DNA of 64,000 nt from Planctomycetota bacterium (GTDB taxonomy: Bacteria > Planctomycetota > GCA-2746535): assembly GCA_002746535.1 (NCBI GenBank), contig NVWA01000009.1, positions 106,483 to 170,482 of the forward strand, in the 5' to 3' direction. Of the stretch, positions 34,686 through 44,009 are shown one piece after another; within the stretch, counting starts at the first letter, position 1; each line of letters starts with the position of its first letter. The notes beneath the pieces were generated by a model that was not told the origin of the DNA, ran no database searches, and saw only the letters and a program-made list of their open reading frames with translations. Position numbers and translations under genes: made by a program.

Positions 34686-35876
34686 ATGTCGACTGCCCAA
34701 ATATCACCTATAACACATCAAGAAGGTGTAGATGAAGAATCACTCAGAAACCCGGGACTACCTCCTGTGAAACCATTTGAATTTGCTGGATTTGAAACTT
34801 CAAATTTACAATGGAAAAATAGAGGGATATGTCGACCACGTTTTCCATTTATTTGGCCACAAGCATATCACCCTCGTTTGAAAGAATTTAGAGAGCGATA
34901 TTCTTTTCTAGATGCCATTAAAAATATTGATGATGAGTGGGAGCAAATTAAGGCACTAAGAAATTGGGTTCATAGACAAATTCCATATCACTTTGATGAT
35001 ACGAAAACTTTATTTGGTTTGTATCATTATAAAGAAGTTGAATCTGATCCTTTTAAAATACTTGATTACTCTGCCCAAGGTGCTCCCCATTGGTGCACGT
35101 ATTATGCTAAAATATTTCATGCTGTTTTATCTGCTTGTGGTTGGGTTAGTCGTCATGTGGGCAATCGTGGCATTTATAAGCCCGAAGGTAGTACTGGAGC
35201 TCATGGGGTTACAGATGTATTTATCAATTCTTTAGGGAAATGGGTCTATTTAGATGCTATGTTTGATTATCATTTTTCTAAAGACGGTGTATTGCTATCT
35301 AATTGGGAGGCTGGCGAAGAATTAGCAAAAAATGATGCCAAAGATGTTGAAGTTTTTAAAGGTCGAGATAGTGAGCTGATCAAAGCTGTTGGAATTCCAG
35401 CAGAAGAAAAATACGCTCTCCATCAAAATTATTGGAGTAAGCTTGCGTTGTATCAAGATTGTTTTAGCCAAGAAGGCCCTTGGACACCTAGAGTTAATCT
35501 TATTAAGGTTGGCAAGCGCCATGAAGGCCATCTTTGTTATGGTGGCAATATAAACGCTAAGCCAGATGCAGGATATGAGGAAGGTTTTACCCAGCATACA
35601 ATTCGTGACGCTGATGTATATCCTGATATTGGCACATCTAGAATTGAAATCGCAGAAAATAAAATACCTGGCACTGTAAAAGTGAATATTGGCACCTATA
35701 CTCCAAATTTAAAAACCTTTTTATTGAAAATTGATAATCGAGACTGGCAACCTGCGAATGCTCCATTTATTTGGCATCTTCATGACGGTGACAATAATCT
35801 TGAAGTTCGTACAGAGAATGAATTTGGACGATTGGGATTTCCGTCTGAAGTATCAGTAAATCTGAAAATTAAATAA
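34686..35876 (+). CDS. Transglutaminase-like cysteine protein
   Basis: Papain-like transglutaminase-core fold. The catalytic triad is visible as Cys137 (GAPHWCTYYAKIFHAVL), His173 (GAHGVTDVFINSLGKW) and Asp190 (WVYLDAMFDYHF), in the spacing typical of bacterial transglutaminase-like hydrolases. These usually act as proteases, amidases or peptide N-glycanases rather than cross-linkers. There is no signal peptide; the C-terminal 120 residues are beta-rich and may form an Ig-like domain (GTVKVNIGTYTPNLKTFLLK). The strong AAAGGAT site precedes the ATG. It lies downstream of the PHP metallohydrolase in the same direction; a stable hairpin follows the stop codon. Confidence 0.85.
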   Translation: MSTAQISPITHQEGVDEESLRNPGLPPVKPFEFAGFETSNLQWKNRGICRPRFPFIWPQAYHPRLKEFRERYSFLDAIKNIDDEWEQIKALRNWVHRQIPYHFDDTKTLFGLYHYKEVESDPFKILDYSAQGAPHWCTYYAKIFHAVLSACGWVSRHVGNRGIYKPEGSTGAHGVTDVFINSLGKWVYLDAMFDYHFSKDGVLLSNWEAGEELAKNDAKDVEVFKGRDSELIKAVGIPAEEKYALHQNYWSKLALYQDCFSQEGPWTPRVNLIKVGKRHEGHLCYGGNINAKPDAGYEEGFTQHTIRDADVYPDIGTSRIEIAENKIPGTVKVNIGTYTPNLKTFLLKIDNRDWQPANAPFIWHLHDGDNNLEVRTENEFGRLGFPSEVSVNLKIK

Positions 35877-35881
35877 AACTG

Positions 35882-35905
35882 ATTGCCGTCACTAATGGCG
35901 GCAAT
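35882..35905 (+). terminator. Hairpin terminator after the transglutaminase-like gene
   Basis: ATTGCCGTC (35882-35890) pairs with GGCGGCAAT (35897-35905) with one G-U pair and a 6-nt loop, 6 bp past the stop. A moderately T-rich stretch follows. Confidence 0.55.
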
Positions 35906-36010
35906 GTTCTAGATTATTAGCCATCACTTTAAATTATTACTATTATATTAATGAATATTCTTTAAAATTAATATCATTATTGAATTTAATTATGCTTGAG
36001 GGATAGATTA

Positions 36011-36238
36011 ATGGATGAAACAGGTGGTATAATTATTTTTATATTTATGATTGTTTTCATTGGTTTATTCACAATTGTGCCTCTAGGCTTGTGGATTTGG
36101 TCACTAATTCACTGTGCTAATAATAAAAAATTAGATGATAATAATAGAATATTAGGACTAATTTTAATAGTTACCCTTAATTTGCTAGGTAGTTTTATTT
36201 ATTTATTTTTGCCACGTAATAATAAAAGTGATCAATAA
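36011..36238 (+). CDS. Small membrane protein with two TM helices (PLDNc-like)
   Basis: A 75-residue protein with two hydrophobic helices: IIIFIFMIVFIGLFTIVPLGLWIWSL and GLILIVTLNLLGSFIYLFLP. Between them is a short Asn/Asp/Lys loop (NNKKLDDNNR). The second helix and its ending LGSFIYLFLPR resemble the PLDNc domain (phospholipase D nuclease N-terminal), often found in stand-alone short bacterial proteins. The frame opens at TTG 35996, but the in-frame ATG at 36011 has GAGGGAT well placed before it, so I take that start. It is alone between convergent and unrelated genes; function unknown. Confidence 0.65.
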   Translation: MDETGGIIIFIFMIVFIGLFTIVPLGLWIWSLIHCANNKKLDDNNRILGLILIVTLNLLGSFIYLFLPRNNKSDQ

Positions 36239-36251
36239 TTAATTCTAATCA

Positions 36252-36965
36252 TTATTTTTTTGATTGCTTAGAAGTTTCTCTTTGGCCATCGTACCACAAG
36301 TCTAACCCTTTTCTGCTATTAAGACCATAACGCATAATACTAAAAATATGTTTTATCGTTTGCCAGCGACCATGCAATCTCATCTTTCTTCCAGAAGTTG
36401 TGACTGATTGAGAAAGTATTTTAAAGGGTCCTAATTTCTTTAATTTTTTCGATAAAAAAACTTCTTCTGCCGCAAAATATGTATCATCAAATCCTCCAGC
36501 TTTATCAAAAGCATCTCTAGTGGCAAATACATAACAACCCGCGGCAAATTTAAGTCTAAAATAAATTTGTGTAAACCACCATGTCCAAAATTTACCCCAA
36601 CGAGGTGTGTTGGCATCCATTTGAAGTTTTGCTCCACCGCCTATAATTCCTTCTTTAATAGCAGTATGCATAGCTTGTAAAGTATTTTGATTTACCAAAG
36701 TATCTGCATCAATAAAACATAATAGATCCCCCGTGGCAATATCTGCTCCGGCATTCCTGACACCAGCAATATTATGGAGGTCTACTGTAATAACTTTAAC
36801 TTCATTCTTTAATGCTATTGCTTCTGTTTGATCTGTTGAATTGTCGTTGACAACAATAATTTCAAAGGGTATTTCCAGTTGAGTACAAGCTTCTTTCAGA
36901 GATATGAGAGTATCTTCTAGTAGAAGTTCTTCATTAAATGCTGGGATAATATAAGAAGTAGTCAT
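36252..36965 (-). CDS. Family 2 glycosyltransferase (cytoplasmic)
   Basis: GT-A fold glycosyltransferase. The first strand and motif read SYIIPAFNEELLLEDTLISL, the nucleotide-binding Asp pair appears in IIVVNDNSTDQT, and the DxD motif is CFIDADTLV (about residue 88). The acceptor-side ED is in YFAAEEVFLSKKL. At 237 residues it lacks membrane helices beyond a possible hydrophobic patch. Such enzymes transfer sugars to lipid or polysaccharide acceptors. It overlaps the upstream MFS gene by 4 bp (ATGA), implying co-translation, so the pair may serve synthesis and export or modification of a glycan; acceptor and donor are unknown. Confidence 0.88.
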   Translation of the reverse strand: MTTSYIIPAFNEELLLEDTLISLKEACTQLEIPFEIIVVNDNSTDQTEAIALKNEVKVITVDLHNIAGVRNAGADIATGDLLCFIDADTLVNQNTLQAMHTAIKEGIIGGGAKLQMDANTPRWGKFWTWWFTQIYFRLKFAAGCYVFATRDAFDKAGGFDDTYFAAEEVFLSKKLKKLGPFKILSQSVTTSGRKMRLHGRWQTIKHIFSIMRYGLNSRKGLDLWYDGQRETSKQSKK

Positions 36966-38170
36966 GAGGATTCAGCTTTTCTTAGAGCCTTATTTATTTT
37001 ACTCTTTAAACGAAGTTGCAAAATGATCATCAAGACTACCATTAAAATGGGCGATGCAAAGGCCCATTCACTTCCCCAATTATGTGCAATTAATCCACCA
37101 GTTAGGGCGCCTAAAAATGCTCCGAGCCCAACGACAAATTCATTGATGGTGATATACTTTAATCCCTTTTCCCCAAGTTGTAATGAATAGACAGCGCCCG
37201 TGTAAAATCCAAAGGAATTAATCATACCAAAAATAAAAATAGGTAAAAAATATAATAAATAATGGTGACTAAATAAAAATATAAAACAAGATGGAATTAC
37301 TAGTAGTTCCATTATTATTATAAATTTAAAATTTAATATCCAGCTACTCATGTTACGCATGCAAAATACGGTGATAACCAAGGAAACAGCTAATGCAGAA
37401 ACTAGGTAGCCGGAATGTTCCATGCTAATTAGTATTAATTCTTTTTGATTTCCAAATACTAATAAAAGAGGTATTAAAAAGCGAACTAGACCAGAACAAA
37501 AGTTTCCTAATGTATTTGTCATCCATCCCAACATCATATAGTTTTTGAATTCTTCTGTTTTATATTTTGAAAAGTCTACTGGAATTTTAATAGAGGATTC
37601 ATTTGGGATATTGTGTTTATAAGTACGCCAAATAGTTAAAAAAACAGCTATCACAATTACAAGACTAATGAGATAAGGCCCTTGAAATTCAGGCCCCAAG
37701 CCATTTTTTTCCCAAAAGAGACCCGCATGGCTTCCTAACAAAGGTCCAAAAACAAAACCACTTGTCCAGGCGATTCCGTAAGTTCCCATGACTTTTTGTA
37801 GAGCTTTTCTACCAAAACCTTCTGTCATCCAAATTTGAAGAGCCGGAAAATATAATGCATTCGCTAAATGAAAAAAGAAACAAAAGGGTACTGCCCACCA
37901 AATACCCGGAATAAAAAATAATAGTGGTAAACAAATTAGAAATACTCCCAAGCCCAGACGCATACTATTGATATGGCTACGATTAGGGAAATAACGAGCC
38001 AGTATAATGCAACATATGGCATAAGAGAATGGGCATGAGCTTCCAATCAGACCAATTTCAAACTTACTGGCACCAAGACTTTTTAAATGAAAAACAAGCC
38101 CAAGATAAAAAGAGCCGTTACTAAGATCAATTAGCATAGCTGTAATATAAGCAAATGTTTTTCTACTCAT
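36962..38170 (-). CDS. Major facilitator superfamily transporter
   Basis: A 402-residue inner-membrane protein with about 12 hydrophobic segments in two six-helix halves. The N-terminal half contains FYLGLVFHLKSLGASKFEIGLIGSS, with a Gly-rich MFS motif A region following (a conserved loop with Arg before NRSHINSMRLG), and MGTYGIAWTSGFVFGPLLGS. The C-terminal half has ITINEFVVGLGAFLGALTGGLIAHNWG. The substrate is not readable; the layout resembles sugar or drug MFS exporters. It is the first gene of a two-gene unit with the GT2 gene, which starts 4 bp before its stop. Confidence 0.88.
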   Translation of the reverse strand: MSRKTFAYITAMLIDLSNGSFYLGLVFHLKSLGASKFEIGLIGSSCPFSYAICCIILARYFPNRSHINSMRLGLGVFLICLPLLFFIPGIWWAVPFCFFFHLANALYFPALQIWMTEGFGRKALQKVMGTYGIAWTSGFVFGPLLGSHAGLFWEKNGLGPEFQGPYLISLVIVIAVFLTIWRTYKHNIPNESSIKIPVDFSKYKTEEFKNYMMLGWMTNTLGNFCSGLVRFLIPLLLVFGNQKELILISMEHSGYLVSALAVSLVITVFCMRNMSSWILNFKFIIIMELLVIPSCFIFLFSHHYLLYFLPIFIFGMINSFGFYTGAVYSLQLGEKGLKYITINEFVVGLGAFLGALTGGLIAHNWGSEWAFASPILMVVLMIILQLRLKSKINKALRKAESS

Positions 38171-38643
38171 TCAATCAAGCAATCATAGTGAATTAAATTT
38201 TGAAAAACAATATACCAAAGGTGCTTCATTCACAAGTAATTAAAGTCTTTTATTTTTAAAAGAAGAAAAAATAGAGTATTTTGTTGAAGTTGGTGTTTTT
38301 AGTCAGTCGAATATCTCATTGATGAGATGCTGTACTAGATTATTTCTTGACCATTCAAACGGTTGATATTGGATATTATATTTTAGTTTTAAAGTGTTAG
38401 TGGAGTGTTTACAAAAAAGATTAATATCTTTTTTGAATTTAAAAAATTCAGAATAAGAATCAGTAGAATAAATATTTGATATCGATAAAATTATTGCTCT
38501 ACAATGGTCATTCATATGATCAATGTTTTCTGCTATGAATAATCATTTTCAAGCAAACGTATAAATGTACAGATCTAGTAGCAATAGCTGAAGTTCTTGA
38601 CCAGAAATCCTAATAATTAATTTCACTGAATGGAAGAAAATCG
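38171..38643. other. 473-bp intergenic region with no supported gene
   Basis: The spacer between the leftward MFS gene and the rightward 1317-aa gene should hold both promoters. A 70-codon minus-strand frame at 38303-38515 has no ribosome-binding site and no recognisable domain. Nothing else is evident. Confidence 0.5.
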
Positions 38644-41600
38644 ATGTATAAATTAATGAGTTCAATTTTATTTTTAACTTTATTGTTTGGACCAGTCGTA
38701 TCTAAAGATGCGTCTATTTATAACAGCGAAATTTTAGTGATCAAGGATGATTTTGAGCTTGATGGAAACCCCTACAAAGCTATCTGGAGTAATGTGCCTT
38801 CGAATTACCTAAAATACTCTGATGCAAAAATTGCCGGCATTGCTGCTCGGTACCAAAAACAATTTAAGTTAATAATTTCAAAAAAATATCTGTATATCTT
38901 ATTTAAAGGGAGTCGTATAGCAGAATCAAAATCGAGCAACATTGATGAAAAAGGTTTTGAAATTAATCCTCAATTTGGCATTTGGTTGTCAGCAAATAAA
39001 AAGAAGCCGCCAGTGTATTTTATCTCTATTGATGCTAATAATAAATTAACTCATGCTTTGATTAAAAATAATACTTTCGATTTTTCATGGAATCCAATAA
39101 TTGAAACAATCGTAAAAAATAACCGAGGTGATTTTGTATCAGAAATTAAAGTTCCTCTAGCAGATCTGAAGCTAAATTCGAAAAAGATTTATGGAAATGT
39201 TTTTGCAAAAGATTTTCATGGAATACCTCAAAACAAAAGAAAGCATATGTTAGGTCAATGTATTTGGGTGCCAGGATATAAATTTGAAAGTAGTGATTTT
39301 AAATCTTTAACTTTTGGTACATTCGAAATAGTTAAAAAAATTACACCTAAAGACATTGTAGAGATTTCAGTAAATAAAAAAGGTAAGAAAAAAATGCTTC
39401 TTGATTTTGAAGTGATTCAGGATTCTTTCCAAAAAAAGGACCTGATTTTTGTTCCCTTTGTTGAAAAAGGTCCTGAAATTGATGGGAAGCTAAATGACGT
39501 GGCATGGGAGGCTTTTACAGCTCATAATTCAACTGTAGCCATGAGTTTTTTTAATAAAAACTTTCCTTATCCACCAGAAATAAATCAGACAACCTTTAAA
39601 ATGGTAAGTGATAAAAATTTCATTTATGTTTCTTTCCAATGTGATGAAAATAATATGAAAAATATTGTTTCGGATTCAAAAGCTCTTTGGGCAGATGATA
39701 TAGTGGATGTTCTACTAGATATGGATTTGGGGCAGTCAATGTTTTCAGATTCATATTTTATTATTGAAAATAATCCTGTTGGCAAAAATAATTTAGCTGT
39801 TGGTACACAGAAAAGGTGGAAGCCAAAATCTTACCGAGTTAAAACATCATTGAATAAAAATAGTTGGACCGTTGAGTTTAAGATTGGATGGGAAGATCTT
39901 GGGATTAAAAATGGAAATATTCCATTATTGTGCGGTGCTAATTTTTTAAGATATAGAGCCACGGAAAGGGGGCGATCTAAAGATTTAGCGATTAATAACA
40001 CAGAGTTTTCATGGGTAGGAAACTATATAGGCGATCCTCATATGCCTGAAAAATTTGGACTACTATATTTCCAACAAGGTAACTCCCTTAGTCAAAAATT
40101 GGCAAAGTTATTAGGTGCTGAAAAACTTGCAAATAATAAAACAAATATTATCGAAGGAGATAATTCAAAACCAAAGATCGAACAAGTATCCTATATAAAT
40201 AGAAGAGGTAGTTTATTACTGACACCTGTCGTTACGAAACTCAAGAAGGATCAGGTAAAAATTGAGTTTAAAGTCACAAATGAAATTGATGTGTGTGTTA
40301 ATATATTAGATAAGAATAATAAAATCATTTGTCATTTAGCTGCGGGTGTGATAGGGAGCAATTCACCTTCCCCGTATCAGAAAGGTTTCAGTCAAAGTAT
40401 CCTTTGGAACTATACGGATGATTTTAACAAAAAAGTTTCTGCAAAGGAAGTATATAAAGTAGCTGTTTTAGTTGGAATGAATTTAGAGTTTGACAAAGTG
40501 GTCGTAGGGGACCCACATAAGCTGTCTGCGATTAGAGGGATTTGTACAGATCAAAAAGGAAATTTATTTGTTTTAAATGAAACAAAAGGCCACGGGCATT
40601 ATCGAAGCTATCATATACTTTCTTTTAATAAAAAAGGAGAATTCACAAATGAAATTATGCCACCTCCCTCTACGCTTAGTCTAAAAGATGTCGCCGGTAT
40701 TTCACCCATCCAATTATATAAAGATGAATGGATGCCTATTATGTATAAACCTGCTTTACATACCTATATCCCTCAGTTGGGTAGCTTAAGATTGCAGAGT
40801 CCGGTAGTAAATAAAAAAGGTGAATTAATTTTATCAAACCATATGACAGAAGTATTAATGCATATGCCTCACAGGTTGATAAAGATTGGCTCCGATGGAT
40901 CAGTTAAATCGGATTATAAAGGCCCTGTGATTAGCCAGAATTTTTTAGGGGGTGTCCCTTCTCTGGCTTTAAGCAATGATGAAGAGTTTATGTATATAAC
41001 GGGATTTACTGGTAAAAGCAGATGGGGAGGAAGTCCACAGAATGTTGTCTATAGGTTACCATTAAAAGATGATGATTATGATTGGCGTAAAGAATTTCGA
41101 AAACCATTTATCGGCGAATTATTTGTTTCTGGATCAAAGGAGCTTTTAAATAATCCTAAATCGTTGACTGTAACTGAAAATAACTCCATTGTCATAGCTG
41201 ATATGGGTAATAATAGAATCGTTAAGTTTAATAGCGATGGTTTATATAAAGCTGAGTTTGCCGTCAATAAACCATTTGGTGTTAATTATAGTAAAAGGAA
41301 TAAGTGCTATTATGTGTTTAGCTTAACTGCAAGTGGTCGCCAAATAATAAAATTTAATTCCATTGGTGAAAGACAATGTTCATTTAATATACCGCCCATG
41401 TATAGGAATAGGGCTTCGGTTTTTTGTATTGATGATAGTGGTGACCAAACGATGATTCATTATCAATTTAACAACTCTATTATAAAACAATTGGTCGATA
41501 CGGGATTTAATCTGGTAGAAAAAGGAGACTTGATTTCTGGGAATATTAGAAAAAACGAAAAATTAAATCGTGTCAATAATTTTGATTCCTTTGAATTAAG

Positions 41601-42597
41601 TCATGATGGCAAAAAAATATTTTTAACACATATTTCAGCATGGGGGTATAGTAAAAAGTATAGTGCCTTTGACAGTGTAACAGGTAATCCGACTTCTTAC
41701 GACCGTATATATCAATGGGGCGGCGATGGCAATTTATACTCAAAAGATCATGGCAAAACACATGCGATTCAAAGGTTTGATAATTCTGGAAAACCAAAAC
41801 CTTTTGAAAAAACTAAAGTAATTAAAGCAAAAACCTCATTGCAATTTGGTGTTGATAAGGCCGGTTTTGTATATGTGCCCTATGGTACTAATAACATAAG
41901 AAAATATAGCCCCGATGGCTCTTTGGTAAACAATGACTTCATTAAAATATCACTTCCATCAAAAACAGGAGCTTCTGTAAGTAGTTTTGCTATTGATAAA
42001 GATGGCTTTTTTTATATTGCGGGGCCAATCAAATCAAAAAATAAAATGACACCAGACTTTTTTAAAAATAAATTATCAAAGGATGTTGGCCTTACCCCTG
42101 GTCCAAATATGGCATATTCTTTTTATTATTCATCTATTCTGAAATTTAAACCACAAGGTGGTGCATCCGTCGATGATGTGAATGGTAAGTTTCTAGAAGG
42201 GCGAGGATACTCAGGATTATTTCCAGTAAAGATTGACGGCTTGGTTTGGGATCATTATGGAATGTCACCTTATAATTATCGAACACTCAACCATGGTCGT
42301 TGTGTCTGTGAACACGGTAAGTTTTCCAAATCAGCAAATGATTTAATTTATTATACCGATGCTATGCGATATTCGATTGTCATAATTGATAAAAATAAAA
42401 ATGTGATAAAGCGAATTGGTAAATATGGAAATAACAATTCCTTTTTGAAAGATTCAGATGAACCCAATATAGGGTTTGCTTGGCCGACGTGTGTTAAAGC
42501 GACTGACGATGCTTGTTTTGTATCTGATAAAGTTAACCGAAAAATTATTAGGCTCAACTATATCTATCTGCAAAAAGAAATAGTTGATATAAAATAG
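38644..42597 (+). CDS. Giant secreted protein: two CBM9-like domains, FlgD-like Ig, NHL propeller (1317 aa)
   Basis: The signal peptide (about 1-21) is followed by two CBM9-like carbohydrate-binding modules: about 25-235 (KDDFELDGNPYKAIWSN) and 265-475 (EKGPEIDGKLNDVAWEAF with SFQCDENNMKNIVSDSKALW). After a linker, the FlgD-like Ig domain (VCVNILDKNNKIICHLAAGV to SQSILWNYTDD, about 545-600) precedes a long NHL-type propeller (for example GNLFVLNETKG, IVIADMGNNRIVKFNSDGLY and FVSDKVNRKIIRL). A CxC motif (GRCVCEHG, Cys 1220 and 1222) is followed by YSIVIIDKNKNVIKRIGKYG. The Ig-propeller-CxC half is paralogous to the 968-aa protein. CBM9 modules bind sugar ends, so surface polysaccharide binding is likely. 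GGAAG precedes the ATG. Confidence 0.85.
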   Translation: MYKLMSSILFLTLLFGPVVSKDASIYNSEILVIKDDFELDGNPYKAIWSNVPSNYLKYSDAKIAGIAARYQKQFKLIISKKYLYILFKGSRIAESKSSNIDEKGFEINPQFGIWLSANKKKPPVYFISIDANNKLTHALIKNNTFDFSWNPIIETIVKNNRGDFVSEIKVPLADLKLNSKKIYGNVFAKDFHGIPQNKRKHMLGQCIWVPGYKFESSDFKSLTFGTFEIVKKITPKDIVEISVNKKGKKKMLLDFEVIQDSFQKKDLIFVPFVEKGPEIDGKLNDVAWEAFTAHNSTVAMSFFNKNFPYPPEINQTTFKMVSDKNFIYVSFQCDENNMKNIVSDSKALWADDIVDVLLDMDLGQSMFSDSYFIIENNPVGKNNLAVGTQKRWKPKSYRVKTSLNKNSWTVEFKIGWEDLGIKNGNIPLLCGANFLRYRATERGRSKDLAINNTEFSWVGNYIGDPHMPEKFGLLYFQQGNSLSQKLAKLLGAEKLANNKTNIIEGDNSKPKIEQVSYINRRGSLLLTPVVTKLKKDQVKIEFKVTNEIDVCVNILDKNNKIICHLAAGVIGSNSPSPYQKGFSQSILWNYTDDFNKKVSAKEVYKVAVLVGMNLEFDKVVVGDPHKLSAIRGICTDQKGNLFVLNETKGHGHYRSYHILSFNKKGEFTNEIMPPPSTLSLKDVAGISPIQLYKDEWMPIMYKPALHTYIPQLGSLRLQSPVVNKKGELILSNHMTEVLMHMPHRLIKIGSDGSVKSDYKGPVISQNFLGGVPSLALSNDEEFMYITGFTGKSRWGGSPQNVVYRLPLKDDDYDWRKEFRKPFIGELFVSGSKELLNNPKSLTVTENNSIVIADMGNNRIVKFNSDGLYKAEFAVNKPFGVNYSKRNKCYYVFSLTASGRQIIKFNSIGERQCSFNIPPMYRNRASVFCIDDSGDQTMIHYQFNNSIIKQLVDTGFNLVEKGDLISGNIRKNEKLNRVNNFDSFELSHDGKKIFLTHISAWGYSKKYSAFDSVTGNPTSYDRIYQWGGDGNLYSKDHGKTHAIQRFDNSGKPKPFEKTKVIKAKTSLQFGVDKAGFVYVPYGTNNIRKYSPDGSLVNNDFIKISLPSKTGASVSSFAIDKDGFFYIAGPIKSKNKMTPDFFKNKLSKDVGLTPGPNMAYSFYYSSILKFKPQGGASVDDVNGKFLEGRGYSGLFPVKIDGLVWDHYGMSPYNYRTLNHGRCVCEHGKFSKSANDLIYYTDAMRYSIVIIDKNKNVIKRIGKYGNNNSFLKDSDEPNIGFAWPTCVKATDDACFVSDKVNRKIIRLNYIYLQKEIVDIK

Positions 42598-42617
42598 ATT
42601 GTCTGAATCACGAATAT

Positions 42618-42687
42618 TATAGGTGGTTGCTACCTATAGCTCCCCTCCTTTTAAAGGAGGGGTGTCAGCTTGCTGACGGGGTGGTTG
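42618..42687. repeat. GC-rich triple-hairpin REP-like element between convergent genes
   Basis: Three adjacent inverted repeats: TATAGGT/ACCTATA (42618-42638), CCCCTCCTTT/AAAGGAGGGG (42642-42662, near-perfect palindrome) and GTCAGC/GCTGAC (42664-42677), then GGGGTGGTT. The base composition differs from the AT-rich surroundings. The layout of a palindrome, a short hairpin and a G-rich tail is that of repetitive extragenic palindromes mobilised by RAYT transposases. It also sits where a shared terminator would be. Confidence 0.6.
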
Positions 42688-42739
42688 TATTTGTGCAGAG
42701 TCCGTTTATTAGATTAATATTATGTGTTTAAATTAATTA

Positions 42740-43900
42740 TTAACTCTGCATAGCTAGATTAGAAGAATAGACATCATCCCATAAGCTTGAAGCATCAACG
42801 ACACGTCTTTCATCCATGGCTTGGTCAATGGCGAAGCAAGTTACTGCTGCCTTAACGCCATCTTCTACACTTGTTAGAGATGGAGCCTGGTTTAAGACCA
42901 TTTCTGTAAAATGTTTTGAAAGTATATCATCTCCACCACCGTGCCCATCAGTGACTCCAAATGAAAGATCTTCTCTTTCAAATTCATACCCAATTTTTTG
43001 TAATTCAATTTGGCCTGCTATGAGGTCAGATCGAATGGTGCCATGAGTTCCAATAATATAAAGGCGACGTTCAGGAATGGCAGTATTTAAATTAGTATGA
43101 AATGTAGCTCTAACTTGATTATCAAATTCTATAATTGCTACTTGATTGTCAATCACGTCCGATTTAATGGTGAAAGGGTTTTTATTATGAGCCTTTGGCC
43201 AAGCGCAATATGCCGGTTGACCTTTTTTTCCTTTTTGTAATTCCTTCATACGGTATTCGTTTTCTGGTTTAAAGAAATTTATTCCTCCAAAAGAAGAAAC
43301 ATATTTAGCTGAAGCATCACCAACCATCCAATTGACTAGATCAACATCGTGACAACATTTTTCTAATAAGTGAGTTCCCGTAAATTGTTTTTGCCCTCTC
43401 CAGCAACATTTTATGTGACCACCATGATCAAAATGAATTGTTTCATTAAATTCAAGACTTATGATGTCGCCAATTTCACCGCTATCTAACAATTCTTTAA
43501 TTTTTCTATAATGATTAGAATAACGTAAAGTGAACCCTAACATAAATTGTTTGCCAAATTTTTCCTTGGCAATCAGAATTTTTTTACAATCTTCTAGATT
43601 GGTGGCAATCGGTTTTTCACAAAAAACATTTTTGCCAGCAGCGAAAGAGTCAACAATATGATTGGCATGTAGGGCATTATAGGAACCAATCATTACCCAA
43701 CTTACTTCATCGAGGGCAAGAAGATCTTCTAGCGAGTCCATCTTTTGAGCTTTTATTCCTAGAGATGAATTTATTTTATCCATTTGGTTTATTTCAGTAT
43801 CGTATAATGCCACTATTTCAATGTTATTGCTGATGCTTAATACTTTTTTAGCAAGACCAGTTATCCTTGCCCCGCAACCGATGATGGCGATTTTCTCCAT
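42740..43900 (-). CDS. Gfo/Idh/MocA-family oxidoreductase (carbohydrate locus)
   Basis: NAD(P)-dependent sugar-type oxidoreductase. The Rossmann motif is IAIIGCGARITGLAKKVL at residues 4-21; the catalytic-site motif is FCEKPIATN with the conserved Lys. The second half has GTHLLEKCCHDVDLVNWMVG, where the two consecutive Cys before His-Asp are notable, as the usual family pattern has GxHxxDxxxW. I chose ATG at 43900, which is preceded by AGGGGTATT, over an in-frame ATG 17 codons upstream. It is divergent from the AraC-type regulator at 44010, 109 bp apart, which suggests that the regulator controls it. Substrate unknown; the nearby kinase points to sugar or polyol catabolism. Confidence 0.88.
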   Translation of the reverse strand: MEKIAIIGCGARITGLAKKVLSISNNIEIVALYDTEINQMDKINSSLGIKAQKMDSLEDLLALDEVSWVMIGSYNALHANHIVDSFAAGKNVFCEKPIATNLEDCKKILIAKEKFGKQFMLGFTLRYSNHYRKIKELLDSGEIGDIISLEFNETIHFDHGGHIKCCWRGQKQFTGTHLLEKCCHDVDLVNWMVGDASAKYVSSFGGINFFKPENEYRMKELQKGKKGQPAYCAWPKAHNKNPFTIKSDVIDNQVAIIEFDNQVRATFHTNLNTAIPERRLYIIGTHGTIRSDLIAGQIELQKIGYEFEREDLSFGVTDGHGGGDDILSKHFTEMVLNQAPSLTSVEDGVKAAVTCFAIDQAMDERRVVDASSLWDDVYSSNLAMQS

Positions 43901-44009
43901 TTTTAATACCCCTGTAATTTTATTTATTAGATTGTTATTGATATTATGCAATTGTAGAATAAAAGAATGTTTTAGATGATTTTTAATTTGTTAATTGTGC
44001 TGATTTATA

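Noticed and set aside
38303..38515. 70-codon leftward frame starting MNDHCRAIIL
   Set aside because: No ribosome-binding site, no recognisable family, and its composition matches AT-rich non-coding DNA. Kept only as part of the intergenic note.
43901..43951. Longer N-terminus for the Gfo/Idh protein
   Set aside because: The extra 17 residues precede the Rossmann strand and contain the AGGGG ribosome-binding site of the ATG at 43900.
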